NCBI RefSeq assembly: GCF_010671725.1
Contig: NZ_JAAHBU010000128.1
Coordinates: 1-49,849 of the forward strand
DNA length: 49,849 nt
Direction of reading: 5' to 3'
From: Pseudomonas brassicae
Lineage (GTDB): Bacteria > Pseudomonadota > Gammaproteobacteria > Pseudomonadales > Pseudomonadaceae
The translations under genes were made by a program, and so were the position numbers. Shown here piece after piece: positions 16,946 to 25,658 of this stretch. Within the stretch, counting starts at the first letter, position 1, and the number at the start of each line of letters is the position of its first letter. The notes beneath the pieces are model-generated. The model saw only the letters and a list, made by a program, of their open reading frames with translations, did not search any database and was not told the origin of the DNA.

Positions 16946-17398
16946 CTAAAAGCGGTCGTGCCGTGGCAAGCGCTGGGACAACTCGTCGAGCAGCTTCTGC
17001 TCGCGCTTGTCTTCAAGCACCCGGGCCTCATCGATGTAGCGCTGTACCAGCTTGCGCAAACCCTCGACACGTGCGTAGGCCTGCTGCCAGTTGGCCCGCG
17101 CATTGTTGAGGTTGGTCTGGTGCCACACCAGGCTCTGCTGCTGTTGGGCGACGGCCGTGTCCAGTTGGCTGAGAAAGCGCTGATAACCCATGAGCCAGCT
17201 ACCGGAGACGCCTTGCCCGCCCTTTTCCATCCACTGGTTCTGGTACTCGCTGCGAAACTGGTCGAGTTCGCGCAATTTGGTCTCGGCCATGCTCACCTGC
17301 TGCTGGAACTGCCCAAGGCGCTGCACGGCCTTGCGCTCGGCCTCTTCGGCCATTTCCACCACCGGCACCAGGCGTGCCGCGCGACTCGGTTGAGCCAT
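16946..17398 (-). CDS. fliJ: Flagellar export chaperone FliJ
   Basis: FliJ is a coiled-coil stalk protein that couples the FliI ATPase to FlhA. The 150-residue protein is almost wholly helical and rich in Gln, Glu, Arg and Leu, with heptad-like patterning (residues 15-140). It is 6 bp downstream of fliI, closing the fliEFGHIJ operon. The length is normal. Confidence 0.95.
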   Translation of the reverse strand: MAQPSRAARLVPVVEMAEEAERKAVQRLGQFQQQVSMAETKLRELDQFRSEYQNQWMEKGGQGVSGSWLMGYQRFLSQLDTAVAQQQQSLVWHQTNLNNARANWQQAYARVEGLRKLVQRYIDEARVLEDKREQKLLDELSQRLPRHDRF

Positions 17399-17404
17399 GG
17401 CCTA

Positions 17405-18762
17405 TCAGCCTGCCGGCGCAGGCGCGAACACGCCGGCCAACTGTTCGCGACTCTGCTCGTGGCTGACATTTTCATTCAACCCCTGCCGCAGGAACTGCAC
17501 GAGCTTGGGCTGCAAGGCAATCGCAAGGTCGGTTTCGCGATCGCCACCGGCGACGTAGGCGCCCACGCTGATCAGGTCACGGCTTTGCGACAGTCGCGAC
17601 CACAATTGCTTGAACTGCTGGGCCTGGGTCATCTGTTCAGGGCTGACCACCTGCGGCATGACCCGGCTGATGGACGCTTCGATGTCGATGGCCGGGTAAT
17701 GGCCTTCTTCGGCCAGGCGCCGCGACAGCACGATGTGACCGTCCAGCACGCCCCGCGCCGAGTCGGCGATCGGATCCTGCTGGTCATCGCCTTCGGACAG
17801 GACGGTATAGAACGCGGTGATCGACCCCCCTCCGGCTTCGCCGTTACCCGCACGCTCCACCAGCTTGGGCAGCTTGGCAAACACCGACGGCGGGTAGCCC
17901 TTGGTGGCCGGCGGCTCGCCAATGGCCAGGGCGATTTCACGCTGGGCCTGGGCGAAACGGGTCAGCGAATCCATCAGCAGCAGGACGTTCTTACCCTTGT
18001 CGCGAAAGTACTCGGCGATGCGCGTGCAATACATGGCGGCGCGCAGACGCATCAGCGGTGCATCATCGGCAGGCGATGCAACCACCACTGAACGCTTGAT
18101 GCCTTCGGCCCCGAGAATGTGCTCGATGAACTCCTTCACCTCACGCCCCCGTTCACCGATCAGGCCCACCACGATGATGTCGGCTTCAGTGAAGCGGGTC
18201 ATCATGCCCAGCAGCACACTCTTGCCCACCCCGGTACCGGCAAACAGGCCCAGGCGCTGACCGCGCCCGACCGTCAACAAGCCATTGATGCTGCGAATGC
18301 CGACATCCAGCGGCTGGCTGATGGGGTCACGGTTGAGCGGGTTGATGGTCGGGCCATCCATAGGCACCCAGTCCTCGGCCTTCATCCCGCCCTTGCCGTC
18401 CAGTGCGCGCCCAGCGCCGTCAAGCACGCGACCGAGCATGCTCATGCCCATGGGCAAACGACCACTTTCGGCCAGTGGCACTACGCGCGCGCCGGGGGCG
18501 ATGCCGGCCACGCTGCCCACCGGCATGAGAAACACGCGGTCACCGGAAAACCCCATGACCTCGGCTTCGACCTGCACCGGGTGATAGCTGTCGTCATTGA
18601 TCACCAGGCAGCGGCTGCCCACGGCAGCGCGCAGGCCCTCGGCCTCGAGGGTAAGGCCGACCATGCGTAGCAGGCGCCCTTCCACCACCGGCTGTGCTGG
18701 CAGGCTCACGGCATCGGCGTAGCCACTCAGCGCTTGCCGAAACTGGTGCGATCAAGGCGCAT
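17405..18762 (-). pseudogene. fliI: Flagellar export ATPase FliI, frameshifted near its start in this sequence
   Basis: FliI is the hexameric ATPase of flagellar export. The true start is ATG 18762, overlapping the fliH stop by 11 bp; it encodes [11 protein letters not shown] and then hits TGA because one base is missing at about 18730. AAG-CGC-CTG-AGT is expected and AAGCGCTGAGT is seen. The second frame runs intact from GTG 18709 ([17 protein letters not shown]) to the stop, 434 residues, with Walker A GTGVGKS and Walker [13 protein letters not shown]. Repaired, the protein is 452 residues, as expected. The lost N-terminus is the FliH-binding part. The catalytic core could still be made from GTG 18709 if a ribosome started there. 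Confidence 0.93.
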
Positions 18763-19510
18763 CGGGGCCATCCAGCTCGACATGCAGGTCAGGCGCGGCA
18801 GGATGCAGGCCCTGGTCGTGCAACTGGTCGAACAGTTGCGCCATGGCCTTCTCGATGCGGGTCTCAACGGTGGCATCGATACGGCTGTGCAGGGTTTCGA
18901 TACGGCACCCCCCTGGCTGCAGCGCCTCGTCTTCGAGCAAGCGCCAGTTTTCCTCGTGGCGCTCGCGCAAGGCCTTGGCCAGCGTGAAGTCTTGCGGATT
19001 GACATGGATACGAATATTTTCAGCGCCCATCGGCAGCAGCTTGAGCGCTTCGCGCAGCACGTGGGTGATCTGGCTGGAATCGGTTTTCAGTTCACGCCCG
19101 ATCACTTCCCGCGTGATGCGGCTGACCAGGTGTACCAGTGCCTTCTCGATCTGGTTGTCCTGCTCGGCAATTGGTTCGAGCAGGTTACCCATCAGTTGCT
19201 CAAGGCTTGCCAGCTTGACACTAAGCGCCTCTTCGGCTTCCTGGCGGACCTTGAGCTGGGTGCTGTGAAAACCTTCGCGCTCGCCGGTGGCAAAGCCTTC
19301 GTTGTAGGCTTCCTGGCGGATACTTTCGAGCTCTTCGAGGGTCAGCGGCTGGACTTCCTCCAGCGGCACCTCCTCGACCTCCTCGATGATTTCGGGCTCA
19401 GGCTCCGGGACCGGCTCGGGCTCCGGGTCGAAGCTGGGCAACGCCCAGCGATCGAAGCCCTCGACGTCGCAGGCGGGGATCAGTTCACTCAAGTGCTCGG
19501 TAGTCGACAT
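18752..19510 (-). CDS. fliH: Flagellar export ATPase regulator FliH
   Basis: FliH binds and restrains FliI and tethers it to the C-ring. The 252-residue protein has an acidic Pro/Glu-rich N-terminal region (repeated EPEPVPEPEPE-type segment at about 29-45). A helical coiled-coil middle and a C-terminal V-ATPase E-like domain (about 130-250) follow. The stop overlaps the repaired fliI start by 11 bp. The gene is separated from fliG by a strong hairpin. Confidence 0.95.
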   Translation of the reverse strand: MSTTEHLSELIPACDVEGFDRWALPSFDPEPEPVPEPEPEIIEEVEEVPLEEVQPLTLEELESIRQEAYNEGFATGEREGFHSTQLKVRQEAEEALSVKLASLEQLMGNLLEPIAEQDNQIEKALVHLVSRITREVIGRELKTDSSQITHVLREALKLLPMGAENIRIHVNPQDFTLAKALRERHEENWRLLEDEALQPGGCRIETLHSRIDATVETRIEKAMAQLFDQLHDQGLHPAAPDLHVELDGPDAP

Positions 19511-19559
19511 GATTCCACGCGTTCAATTAGGTAGGTACCGGCAAATAGCCTGTGCGGCA

Positions 19560-19607
19560 TGCGTCGGCAACCCGGGCTCCTGCAGGGGAGCCCGGGTTGC
19601 CGGCGCA
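19560..19607. terminator. Very stable hairpin between fliG and fliH
   Basis: TGCGTCGGCAACCCGGGCTCC (19560-19580) pairs with 19587-19607 over 21 positions with one G-T type wobble, around a TGCAGG loop. An outer pair GCCTGTGC (19548-19555) and GCACAGGC (19605-19612) offers an alternative fold. It starts 6 bases after the fliG stop and lacks a T-tract, so it looks more like a processing or stability element, or a partial attenuator, than a full terminator in the middle of this operon. Confidence 0.75.
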
Positions 19608-19613
19608 CAGGCA

Positions 19614-20633
19614 CTAGATCATTTCTTCGGCACCCTTGCCGCCGAGCACGATCTCGCCGGCCTCGGCCATACGGCGGGCAATGGTGAGGATTTCCTTCTG
19701 CGCCGTTTCCACGTCGCTGACGCGCACCGGCCCTTTGGCCTCCAGGTCGTCGCGCAGCAGCTCGGACGCGCGCTTGGACATGTTCTTGAAGACCTTGTCC
19801 TTGACCTTCTCGTCGGCGCCCTTGAGCGATACCACCAGCACGTCCGAAGAGACTTCGCGCAACAGTGCCTGGATACCGCGGTCGTCGACGTCGGCCAGGT
19901 TGTTGAACACGAACATGAGGTCTTCGATCTGCTCGGACAGCTCGCCGTCGACGTCGCGAATCGCGTCCATCAACTGGCCTTCGACCGAACTGTCGAGGAA
20001 GTTCATGATGTCGGCTGCGCGCTTGATGCCACCCAGGGTGGTACGTGCCGCGTTGGAGTTGCCCGAGAACTGCTTCTCGAGGATCTGGTTCAGTTCCTTG
20101 AGCGCGGCCGGTTGCACGGTATTGAGCGAGGAGACGCGCAGGATGATGTCCAGGCGCACCTTATGGTCGAAATTGCCCAGCACCTCGCCTGCCTGATCGG
20201 GGTCGAGGTAGGCCACCACGATCGCCTGGATCTGCGGGTGCTCGTAACGGATCACGTCCGCCACCGCACGCGGTTCCATCCACTTGAGGCTGTCGAGGCC
20301 GCTGGTGTTGCCACCCAGCAGGATGCGGTCGATCAGGCCGTTGGCCTTGTCTTCGCCCAGGGCGGCAGTCAGCATCTTGCGAATGTAGCCGTCGGAACCG
20401 ACGCCCAGGCTGGTCTGGTCGCCGACGATCTCGACGAACTCGCTCATCACCTGCTCGACCTGTTCGCGATGGACGTTGCCCATCTGCGCCATGGCTACGC
20501 CGACCCGCTGCACTTCCTTGGGGCCCATGTGGCGCAACACTTGCGCCGCGTCGGTTTCACCCAGCGACAATAGCAGGATGGCTGCCTTGTCGACACGGGT
20601 CAGTTTGGCGGTAAGGGCTCGATTGTCACTCAT
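19614..20633 (-). CDS. fliG: Flagellar motor switch protein FliG
   Basis: FliG generates torque against the stator and joins FliF to the C-ring. The 339-residue protein shows the N-terminal FliF-binding region (DKAAILLLSLGETDAAQVLRH). The middle EHPQ-IQAIVVAYLDPDQAGEVL region and the C-terminal domain (VSLKGADEKVKDKVFKNMSKRA) with the charged torque helix follow. It overlaps the fliF end by 8 bp. Confidence 0.98.
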   Translation of the reverse strand: MSDNRALTAKLTRVDKAAILLLSLGETDAAQVLRHMGPKEVQRVGVAMAQMGNVHREQVEQVMSEFVEIVGDQTSLGVGSDGYIRKMLTAALGEDKANGLIDRILLGGNTSGLDSLKWMEPRAVADVIRYEHPQIQAIVVAYLDPDQAGEVLGNFDHKVRLDIILRVSSLNTVQPAALKELNQILEKQFSGNSNAARTTLGGIKRAADIMNFLDSSVEGQLMDAIRDVDGELSEQIEDLMFVFNNLADVDDRGIQALLREVSSDVLVVSLKGADEKVKDKVFKNMSKRASELLRDDLEAKGPVRVSDVETAQKEILTIARRMAEAGEIVLGGKGAEEMI

Positions 20634-22404
20634 CGGCGTTGATCCACTCTTTCACGACCTGAGCCACACGACCCGGGTCTTCGGCCACCAGGCTCTTGAT
20701 TGCGTTCAGTTGAGCGTCGTAGCCCTCACTAGGGCTGGGCAACAGAATGCTCTGCGGACCACCCAGGCTCACGCGGTCGTTGGCCAGATCGCCATCCAGA
20801 CCGAGCATGCCGCCCAGTTCCATGTCGCCATCGGCACCGGCGCCCTGCCTGCCGTTGCCAGTGATGTTGTTGAGTACCGGGCGCAACACGCCGAATACCA
20901 GCACCAGGATGAACACCACACCCAGCACTTGCTTGATGATGTCCCAGAACCACGGCTGCTGATAGAACGGGATCTCGGTGAACACTTCGCCACGGTCGGC
21001 AGCAAACGGCACGTTGATCACACTGACGCTGTCTCCGCGACTGGCATCGAAGCCTACCGCGTCCTGCACCAGACGGGTGAAGCGGGCCAGGTCTTCGGCA
21101 CCCCACGGCGCACGCGTAGACTCACCCGTTGCAGCATCCAGCTTGACCTGGTCATCTACCACTACCGCCACCGACAGACGGCTCAGGCGGCCCTGTTGCT
21201 GACGGGTATGGCTGATCGAACGGTCCAGTTCGAAGTTCTTGGTCGATTGCTCGCGCTTGTCGGCCGGGTACGGCGCCAGCATGGGCTGGCCAGTCGCCGG
21301 GTCCATGATCTGCTGGCCATTGGCATCCAGCAGGGGCTGGCCTGGCTGAATCATGCCGGCCGCCGCCTGGGCCTGGCCGGTTTGCTGTGGCGCAGTAGCC
21401 GGGCCGGGCGGCTGGTTACTCAGAGCACCAGGCACGCCTTGCGGGCCCATGCTGCTGGAGCGCTGTTCGTTGACCGACTGCTCGCTGCGCAAGGCAGGCT
21501 GGTCAGGGTTGAATTGCTCGGAGGTGGATTCGACCGCACTGAAGTCGACGTCGGCCGATACTTCAGCCTTGTAGCGATCGTTGCCGAGCACCGGCAGCAG
21601 GATATTGTGCACACGCTGGGTGAGCATGCCTTCCATGCGGCGGCTGTAGTCGAACTGCTTGCCGGCCATGCTCAGCTCGGAGTTCTCGCCCTGGTCGGAG
21701 AGCAGGTTGCCCTTCTGGTCGACGACGGTGACCTGGCCCTTGTTCAGCTCCGGGACGCTGGCCGCCACCAGATTGACGATCGCCATCACCTGACCTGGCT
21801 CGAGCGAACGGCCGGAATACAGTTCGACCAGTACCGAGGCGCTTGGCTTGCGTTCGTCACGCACGAACACCGAGCTTTTCGGAATGGCCAGGTGCACGCG
21901 GGCACCCTTGACATTGTTGAGGCTGGAGATGGTACGTGCCAGTTCGCCTTCCAGGCCGCGACGATAACGCGTGGCTTCCATGAACTGGCTGGTACCCAGG
22001 CCCTGCTCCTTGTCGAGAATCTCGAAGCCGACATTGCCGTCACCCGGCGCCACACCCGCGGCGGCGAGTTTCAGGCGTGCACGGGAAAGGTCTTCGGACT
22101 TGACCAGCAAGGCACCGGAGTTGGGCTCGACGTTGTAGGGGATATCGGCAGCGGCCAGGGTATCCATGACCTGCTTGGTGTCCATGCCCGCGAGGCTTGC
22201 GTACAGCGGACGGTAATCGGGCTGCTGCGACCAGAGCACCACGGCAAAACCGATCGCCACGCTTGCCGCCAACCCGACCAGCAGGCCGACCTGACGCAGC
22301 ATCGGCATCTGCGCAATGTTTTCCAGAAAGGACATGCCGAACAGCGGCGGCTTGGGGGCCAGGCTACCTTTGGCGGGCACGTTATCGACGACTGCTTCGG
22401 CCAT
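20626..22404 (-). CDS. fliF: Flagellar MS-ring protein FliF
   Basis: FliF builds the MS-ring in the inner membrane. The 592-residue protein has an N-terminal membrane helix (about 38-58, VGLLVGLAASVAIGFAVVLW) and ring-building motifs in the periplasmic domain (about 60-300). A disordered Gln/Pro-rich loop spans about 310-400, a second membrane helix about 455-478, and a C-terminal FliG-binding tail completes it. It is 15 bp downstream of fliE and overlaps fliG by 8 bp. Confidence 0.98.
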   Translation of the reverse strand: MAEAVVDNVPAKGSLAPKPPLFGMSFLENIAQMPMLRQVGLLVGLAASVAIGFAVVLWSQQPDYRPLYASLAGMDTKQVMDTLAAADIPYNVEPNSGALLVKSEDLSRARLKLAAAGVAPGDGNVGFEILDKEQGLGTSQFMEATRYRRGLEGELARTISSLNNVKGARVHLAIPKSSVFVRDERKPSASVLVELYSGRSLEPGQVMAIVNLVAASVPELNKGQVTVVDQKGNLLSDQGENSELSMAGKQFDYSRRMEGMLTQRVHNILLPVLGNDRYKAEVSADVDFSAVESTSEQFNPDQPALRSEQSVNEQRSSSMGPQGVPGALSNQPPGPATAPQQTGQAQAAAGMIQPGQPLLDANGQQIMDPATGQPMLAPYPADKREQSTKNFELDRSISHTRQQQGRLSRLSVAVVVDDQVKLDAATGESTRAPWGAEDLARFTRLVQDAVGFDASRGDSVSVINVPFAADRGEVFTEIPFYQQPWFWDIIKQVLGVVFILVLVFGVLRPVLNNITGNGRQGAGADGDMELGGMLGLDGDLANDRVSLGGPQSILLPSPSEGYDAQLNAIKSLVAEDPGRVAQVVKEWINADE

Positions 22405-22419
22405 GACTCAATCTCGCCC

Positions 22420-22746
22420 TTATACCGGCATCTGCATGATGTCTTGATACGCCTGAACCAGTTTGTTGCGCACCTGGGTCAAGGCCTGGAACGACACACT
22501 GGCCTTCTGCGAGGCGATCATCACGTCGGTGAGGTCGACGCCGCTCTTGCCGATCTCGAAGGCGTTGGCCAGCTGACTCGAGGCCTGCTGGGTATCGCTG
22601 ACCTTGTTGATGGCCTGGCCAAGCATGTCGGCAAAACCACTCTGGCCAAGCTCTGGCGCAGGGGCAGCCTTCGACATCGACATGGCGTCCATCTGCATGG
22701 CCCGCATGTCCAACATCAATCGATTAAATTCAACACCTTGGCTCAT
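22420..22746 (-). CDS. fliE: Flagellar hook-basal body adaptor FliE
   Basis: FliE links the MS-ring to the rod. The 108-residue protein has the C-terminal family motif [22 protein letters not shown]. It is first in the fliEFGHIJ operon, and a perfectly spaced sigma-54 site lies upstream. The length matches the family. Confidence 0.97.
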   Translation of the reverse strand: MSQGVEFNRLMLDMRAMQMDAMSMSKAAPAPELGQSGFADMLGQAINKVSDTQQASSQLANAFEIGKSGVDLTDVMIASQKASVSFQALTQVRNKLVQAYQDIMQMPV

Positions 22747-22806
22747 GGACTCTCTTCTCCGGCGACCCGCATTTTTTTGACACTACGCAGCGGACAGGCA
22801 GAACTT

Positions 22807-22822
22807 AGCAACAAGAGTGCCA
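22807..22822 (-). promoter_or_regulatory. Sigma-54 promoter of fliE operon
   Basis: The minus strand reads TGGCAC-TCTTG-TTGCT, a full match to the RpoN consensus, 61 bp upstream of the fliE start and 42 bp after the fleR stop. Between fleR and this site is a weak CCG/CGG stem with TTTTTT that may end the fleSR message. Confidence 0.88.
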
Positions 22823-22863
22823 GCTCTACCCTGTTGCCCAACAAAAAACCGAACAACGGCGGC

Positions 22864-24249
22864 TCAGAGACCGCTGGCGTAAAGACTCGCCTCGACGTCC
22901 AGCCCGGCATCGCGCATCTGCGCCAGCTTGTAGCGCAAGGTACGCGGACTGATGCCAAGACGCTCGGCAGCCTCCTTGCGCCGGCCACGCTCGGCACGCA
23001 AGGTGTCGATGATCATCTGGAACTCATGCCGGCGCAAATCATCGCCCAGACCGGCAGGCTCTGCGGCTTCGCCAGCGGGCAGCGCCGGCTCGACGACACG
23101 CGGGACCTGCAGGGGCAGCACACCGGCCAGGCAGAAATCCGCCGCTTCGATGACCCCCCCCTGCTGCAGGATCAGCGCCCGCTGGATGGCGTTGTCCAGC
23201 TCCCGCACGTTGCCCGGCCAGGGGTAGCCGGTCAGGCACGCCTGCGCCTGCGCCGACAGCCGTACCGGCGCATGCTTCATTTTATTGACGTGGCGCGCCA
23301 GCAAGCGTTCGGCCAGCGGCAGAATATCGGCGCTGCGCTCGCGCAACGGTCGCCAGGCCAGCGGGAACACCGACAACCGATAGTACAGGTCTTCGCGAAA
23401 ACGCCCCGCGGCCACTTCACCGGCAAGGTCGCGGTTGGTGGTGGCGACTACGCGAATGTCCAGCGCGATCGGCTTGCGCCCACCCACACGCTCCACCTCC
23501 CGCTCCTGTAGCACGCGCAGCAGCTTGGCCTGCAGCCCGAGCGGCATCTCGGAAATCTCGTCGAGCAACAGCGTGCCGCCGTCGGCCTGCTCGAACTTGC
23601 CCGCCTGTGCAGCAATTGCGCCGGTGAAAGAACCTTTTTCGTGCCCGAACAGGGTCGCCTCGAGCATGTTGTCGGGAATCGCCGCGCAGTTGATCGCCAC
23701 AAACGGCTGGCTGGCGCGCAGGGACTGCTGGTGGATGTAACGCGCCAGCACCTCCTTGCCCGTGCCCGACTCGCCAGAAATCAGCACCGTGGAATCGCTG
23801 CGCGCCACCCGTGCGGCCAACTCAAGCAATTGCGCACTGGCAGGCTCGCGCGCCACCGGACCGTCGGCATCGGCACCACTGGCCACCCCCAGCGCATGCC
23901 GCGCCACCAGGTCCAGCAGCGCCCGCGGCTCGAAAGGCTTGACCAGGTAGTCCGCCGCGCCCTGGCGCATCGCCTCCACGGCCCGTTCCACCGCCGCATG
24001 CGCAGTCATCAGCAGCACCGGCAACTGCGGCTGGCGCGCGCGCAGCGCGGCGAGCAACTGGTGACCGTCCATGCCCGGCATGTTCACATCACTGACCACC
24101 AGGCTGAAACCCTGACGCCCGGCGGCGTCAAGCGCCTCTTCGGCCGAGCCCACCGCCTGGTAGGCGAAGCCGCCCAGTTCAAGGGTGTCGGCCAGCGCCT
24201 GACGCAGCGCACGGTCGTCCTCGACCAGCAGAACCTTGATCGCACTCAT
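22864..24249 (-). CDS. fleR: Flagellar sigma-54 response regulator FleR
   Basis: FleR is the partner of the kinase FleS and activates class III flagellar genes with RpoN. The 461-residue protein has a receiver (phospho-Asp54 in VSDVNMPGMDG) and an AAA+ domain (Walker A GESGTGKE, Walker B GGTLLLDEIS). The C-terminal Fis-type helix-turn-helix contains RKEAAERLGISPRTLRYKLAQM. The sigma-54 loop is GSFTGA rather than GAFTGA. Its start overlaps the fleS stop by four bases. Confidence 0.97.
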   Translation of the reverse strand: MSAIKVLLVEDDRALRQALADTLELGGFAYQAVGSAEEALDAAGRQGFSLVVSDVNMPGMDGHQLLAALRARQPQLPVLLMTAHAAVERAVEAMRQGAADYLVKPFEPRALLDLVARHALGVASGADADGPVAREPASAQLLELAARVARSDSTVLISGESGTGKEVLARYIHQQSLRASQPFVAINCAAIPDNMLEATLFGHEKGSFTGAIAAQAGKFEQADGGTLLLDEISEMPLGLQAKLLRVLQEREVERVGGRKPIALDIRVVATTNRDLAGEVAAGRFREDLYYRLSVFPLAWRPLRERSADILPLAERLLARHVNKMKHAPVRLSAQAQACLTGYPWPGNVRELDNAIQRALILQQGGVIEAADFCLAGVLPLQVPRVVEPALPAGEAAEPAGLGDDLRRHEFQMIIDTLRAERGRRKEAAERLGISPRTLRYKLAQMRDAGLDVEASLYASGL

Positions 24250-25454
24250 GCGCCGGCCTGCGCGAGCGCATCGATCAGCGGCAAGGTCACCAGCACACAG
24301 GTGCCGCGCCCGACACGCGAGCGCAACTGCACGCGCCCCTGGTGCGCACGTGCAACCGCCATGACCACAGCCAGGCCCAACCCGGTACCGGTGGCCTTGG
24401 TGGTCAGGAAGGGCTCACCCAGGCGCGCCAGCAAGGCGGGTTCGATACCCGGCCCGGCATCACTGATGCACAGGCGCAGGCTTTGCTCACGCCGGTACAG
24501 GTGCACCTTGAGGCGTGCACACTCTGGCGCAGCCTGCAGGGCATTCTCGATCAGATTGAGCAGCGCCCCCACCAGCGTATCGCGATTGCACAGCAACTCG
24601 CCCAGGTGGCTGTCGCACTGCCAGCGTATCGCATGGCCTTGCACATGAACCTGCGCGGCTTGCTGCAAGGCCTGAAACAAGGCCTTGGGCGTGACGCGAT
24701 CGGTCAGCGGCAACTCGCCACGCGCAAATACCAGCATGTCACGCACCTGGTGCTCCAGTTCATGCAGACGCTCCTTGAGGCTGCCAGCAAAGCGTTGCTG
24801 GGTTTCCAGCGGCAAGCGCTGTTCGGCCAGGTGACTGGCGTACAGCAAGGCCGCCGACAGCGGCGTACGAATTTGGTGGGCAAGCGAAGCAACCATGCGC
24901 CCAAGGGTCGACAGGCGCTCATGACGCGCCAACTGACTCTGCAGGTGGCGGGTTTCGGTAAGGTCGGTCAACAGCACCAACTGCCCCGGCTCGGCATCCA
25001 GCGAGCGCGTGGCGATCGACAGTCGACGACCATCACGCAACGACACTTCATGGCCGTCATCTTCACGCGGCGCGAAGCTGCGGGCGATCACATGGCGCCA
25101 CAGCTCACCCAGCAGCGGGGTACCGAGCAGCTCGCAGGCGGCCGGGTTGGCCTCGCGCACCTTGCCCTGGCCATCGATCACGATGACCCCGCCCGGCAGC
25201 AGTGCCAGCAGGTTCTGCAACCGATTGGCCAGCCGCTCCTTCTCGGCCAGCTCTGCCATGCGCTGTGCGCTGACCACCGCCAATTCGCCCTTGAGCTCGG
25301 TAACCCGGGCCTCAAGCAGATTGTAGGACTGACTGAGCTGCGTCGACACCTGGTCGAACAGGGCAAATGCCTGTTCCAGGCCTTGCCGGCCTTGCAGCTC
25401 GACGGCATCGGAGTGCCGAGGCTCGGCGACGGGGGTGTGGGCGGCGTGGGGCAT
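24246..25454 (-). CDS. fleS: Flagellar sensor histidine kinase FleS
   Basis: FleS phosphorylates FleR. The 402-residue protein has no membrane segment, so it is a cytoplasmic kinase. A coiled-coil N-terminus (about 25-80) is followed by a PAS domain (about 82-170). The HisKA motif LAHQIRTPLS carries phospho-His193, and the HATPase domain has GTGLGLAVV. A sigma-54 site 53 bp upstream fits control by FleQ. Confidence 0.96.
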   Translation of the reverse strand: MPHAAHTPVAEPRHSDAVELQGRQGLEQAFALFDQVSTQLSQSYNLLEARVTELKGELAVVSAQRMAELAEKERLANRLQNLLALLPGGVIVIDGQGKVREANPAACELLGTPLLGELWRHVIARSFAPREDDGHEVSLRDGRRLSIATRSLDAEPGQLVLLTDLTETRHLQSQLARHERLSTLGRMVASLAHQIRTPLSAALLYASHLAEQRLPLETQQRFAGSLKERLHELEHQVRDMLVFARGELPLTDRVTPKALFQALQQAAQVHVQGHAIRWQCDSHLGELLCNRDTLVGALLNLIENALQAAPECARLKVHLYRREQSLRLCISDAGPGIEPALLARLGEPFLTTKATGTGLGLAVVMAVARAHQGRVQLRSRVGRGTCVLVTLPLIDALAQAGA

Positions 25455-25506
25455 GGTGCTCTCTCGCGTGGCTCACCGTCATAAAACGGTATGTTGCCAG
25501 CGTTAT

Positions 25507-25522
25507 AGCAATAGACGTGCCG
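25507..25522 (-). promoter_or_regulatory. Sigma-54 promoter of fleSR
   Basis: The minus strand reads CGGCAC-GTCTA-TTGCT with GG-N10-GC spacing, one mismatch to consensus. It is in the 204-bp gap between fleQ and fleS and about 53 bp from the fleS start. Confidence 0.78.
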
Positions 25523-25595
25523 GATACTTTCGAGCGCGATCCAGGCAAACCTCGAGGGCAAGGCAAAAGCCAGCTGGGGCAGGCGTTACAGCCCT

Positions 25596-25649
25596 GCAAA
25601 AAACAAGGATATAGCGCCCGGCAGGCCTGCACTGAAACCTGCCGAGCGC
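25596..25649 (-). terminator. Terminator of fleQ
   Basis: GCGCTCGGCAGG and CCTGCCGGGCGC form a 12-bp stem with one wobble around a 12-base loop (arms 25614-25625 and 25638-25649). Nine bases downstream a run of six T follows, so this is a loose intrinsic terminator isolating fleQ from fleSR. Confidence 0.65.
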
Positions 25650-25658
25650 CAGCAGGCG

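Noticed and set aside
20476-23511. A 1011-codon open frame on the plus strand opposite fliF-fliE-fleR
   Set aside because: It is antisense to three well-conserved flagellar genes and reads as low-complexity His/Gln/Arg-rich sequence typical of a shadow frame in high-GC DNA.
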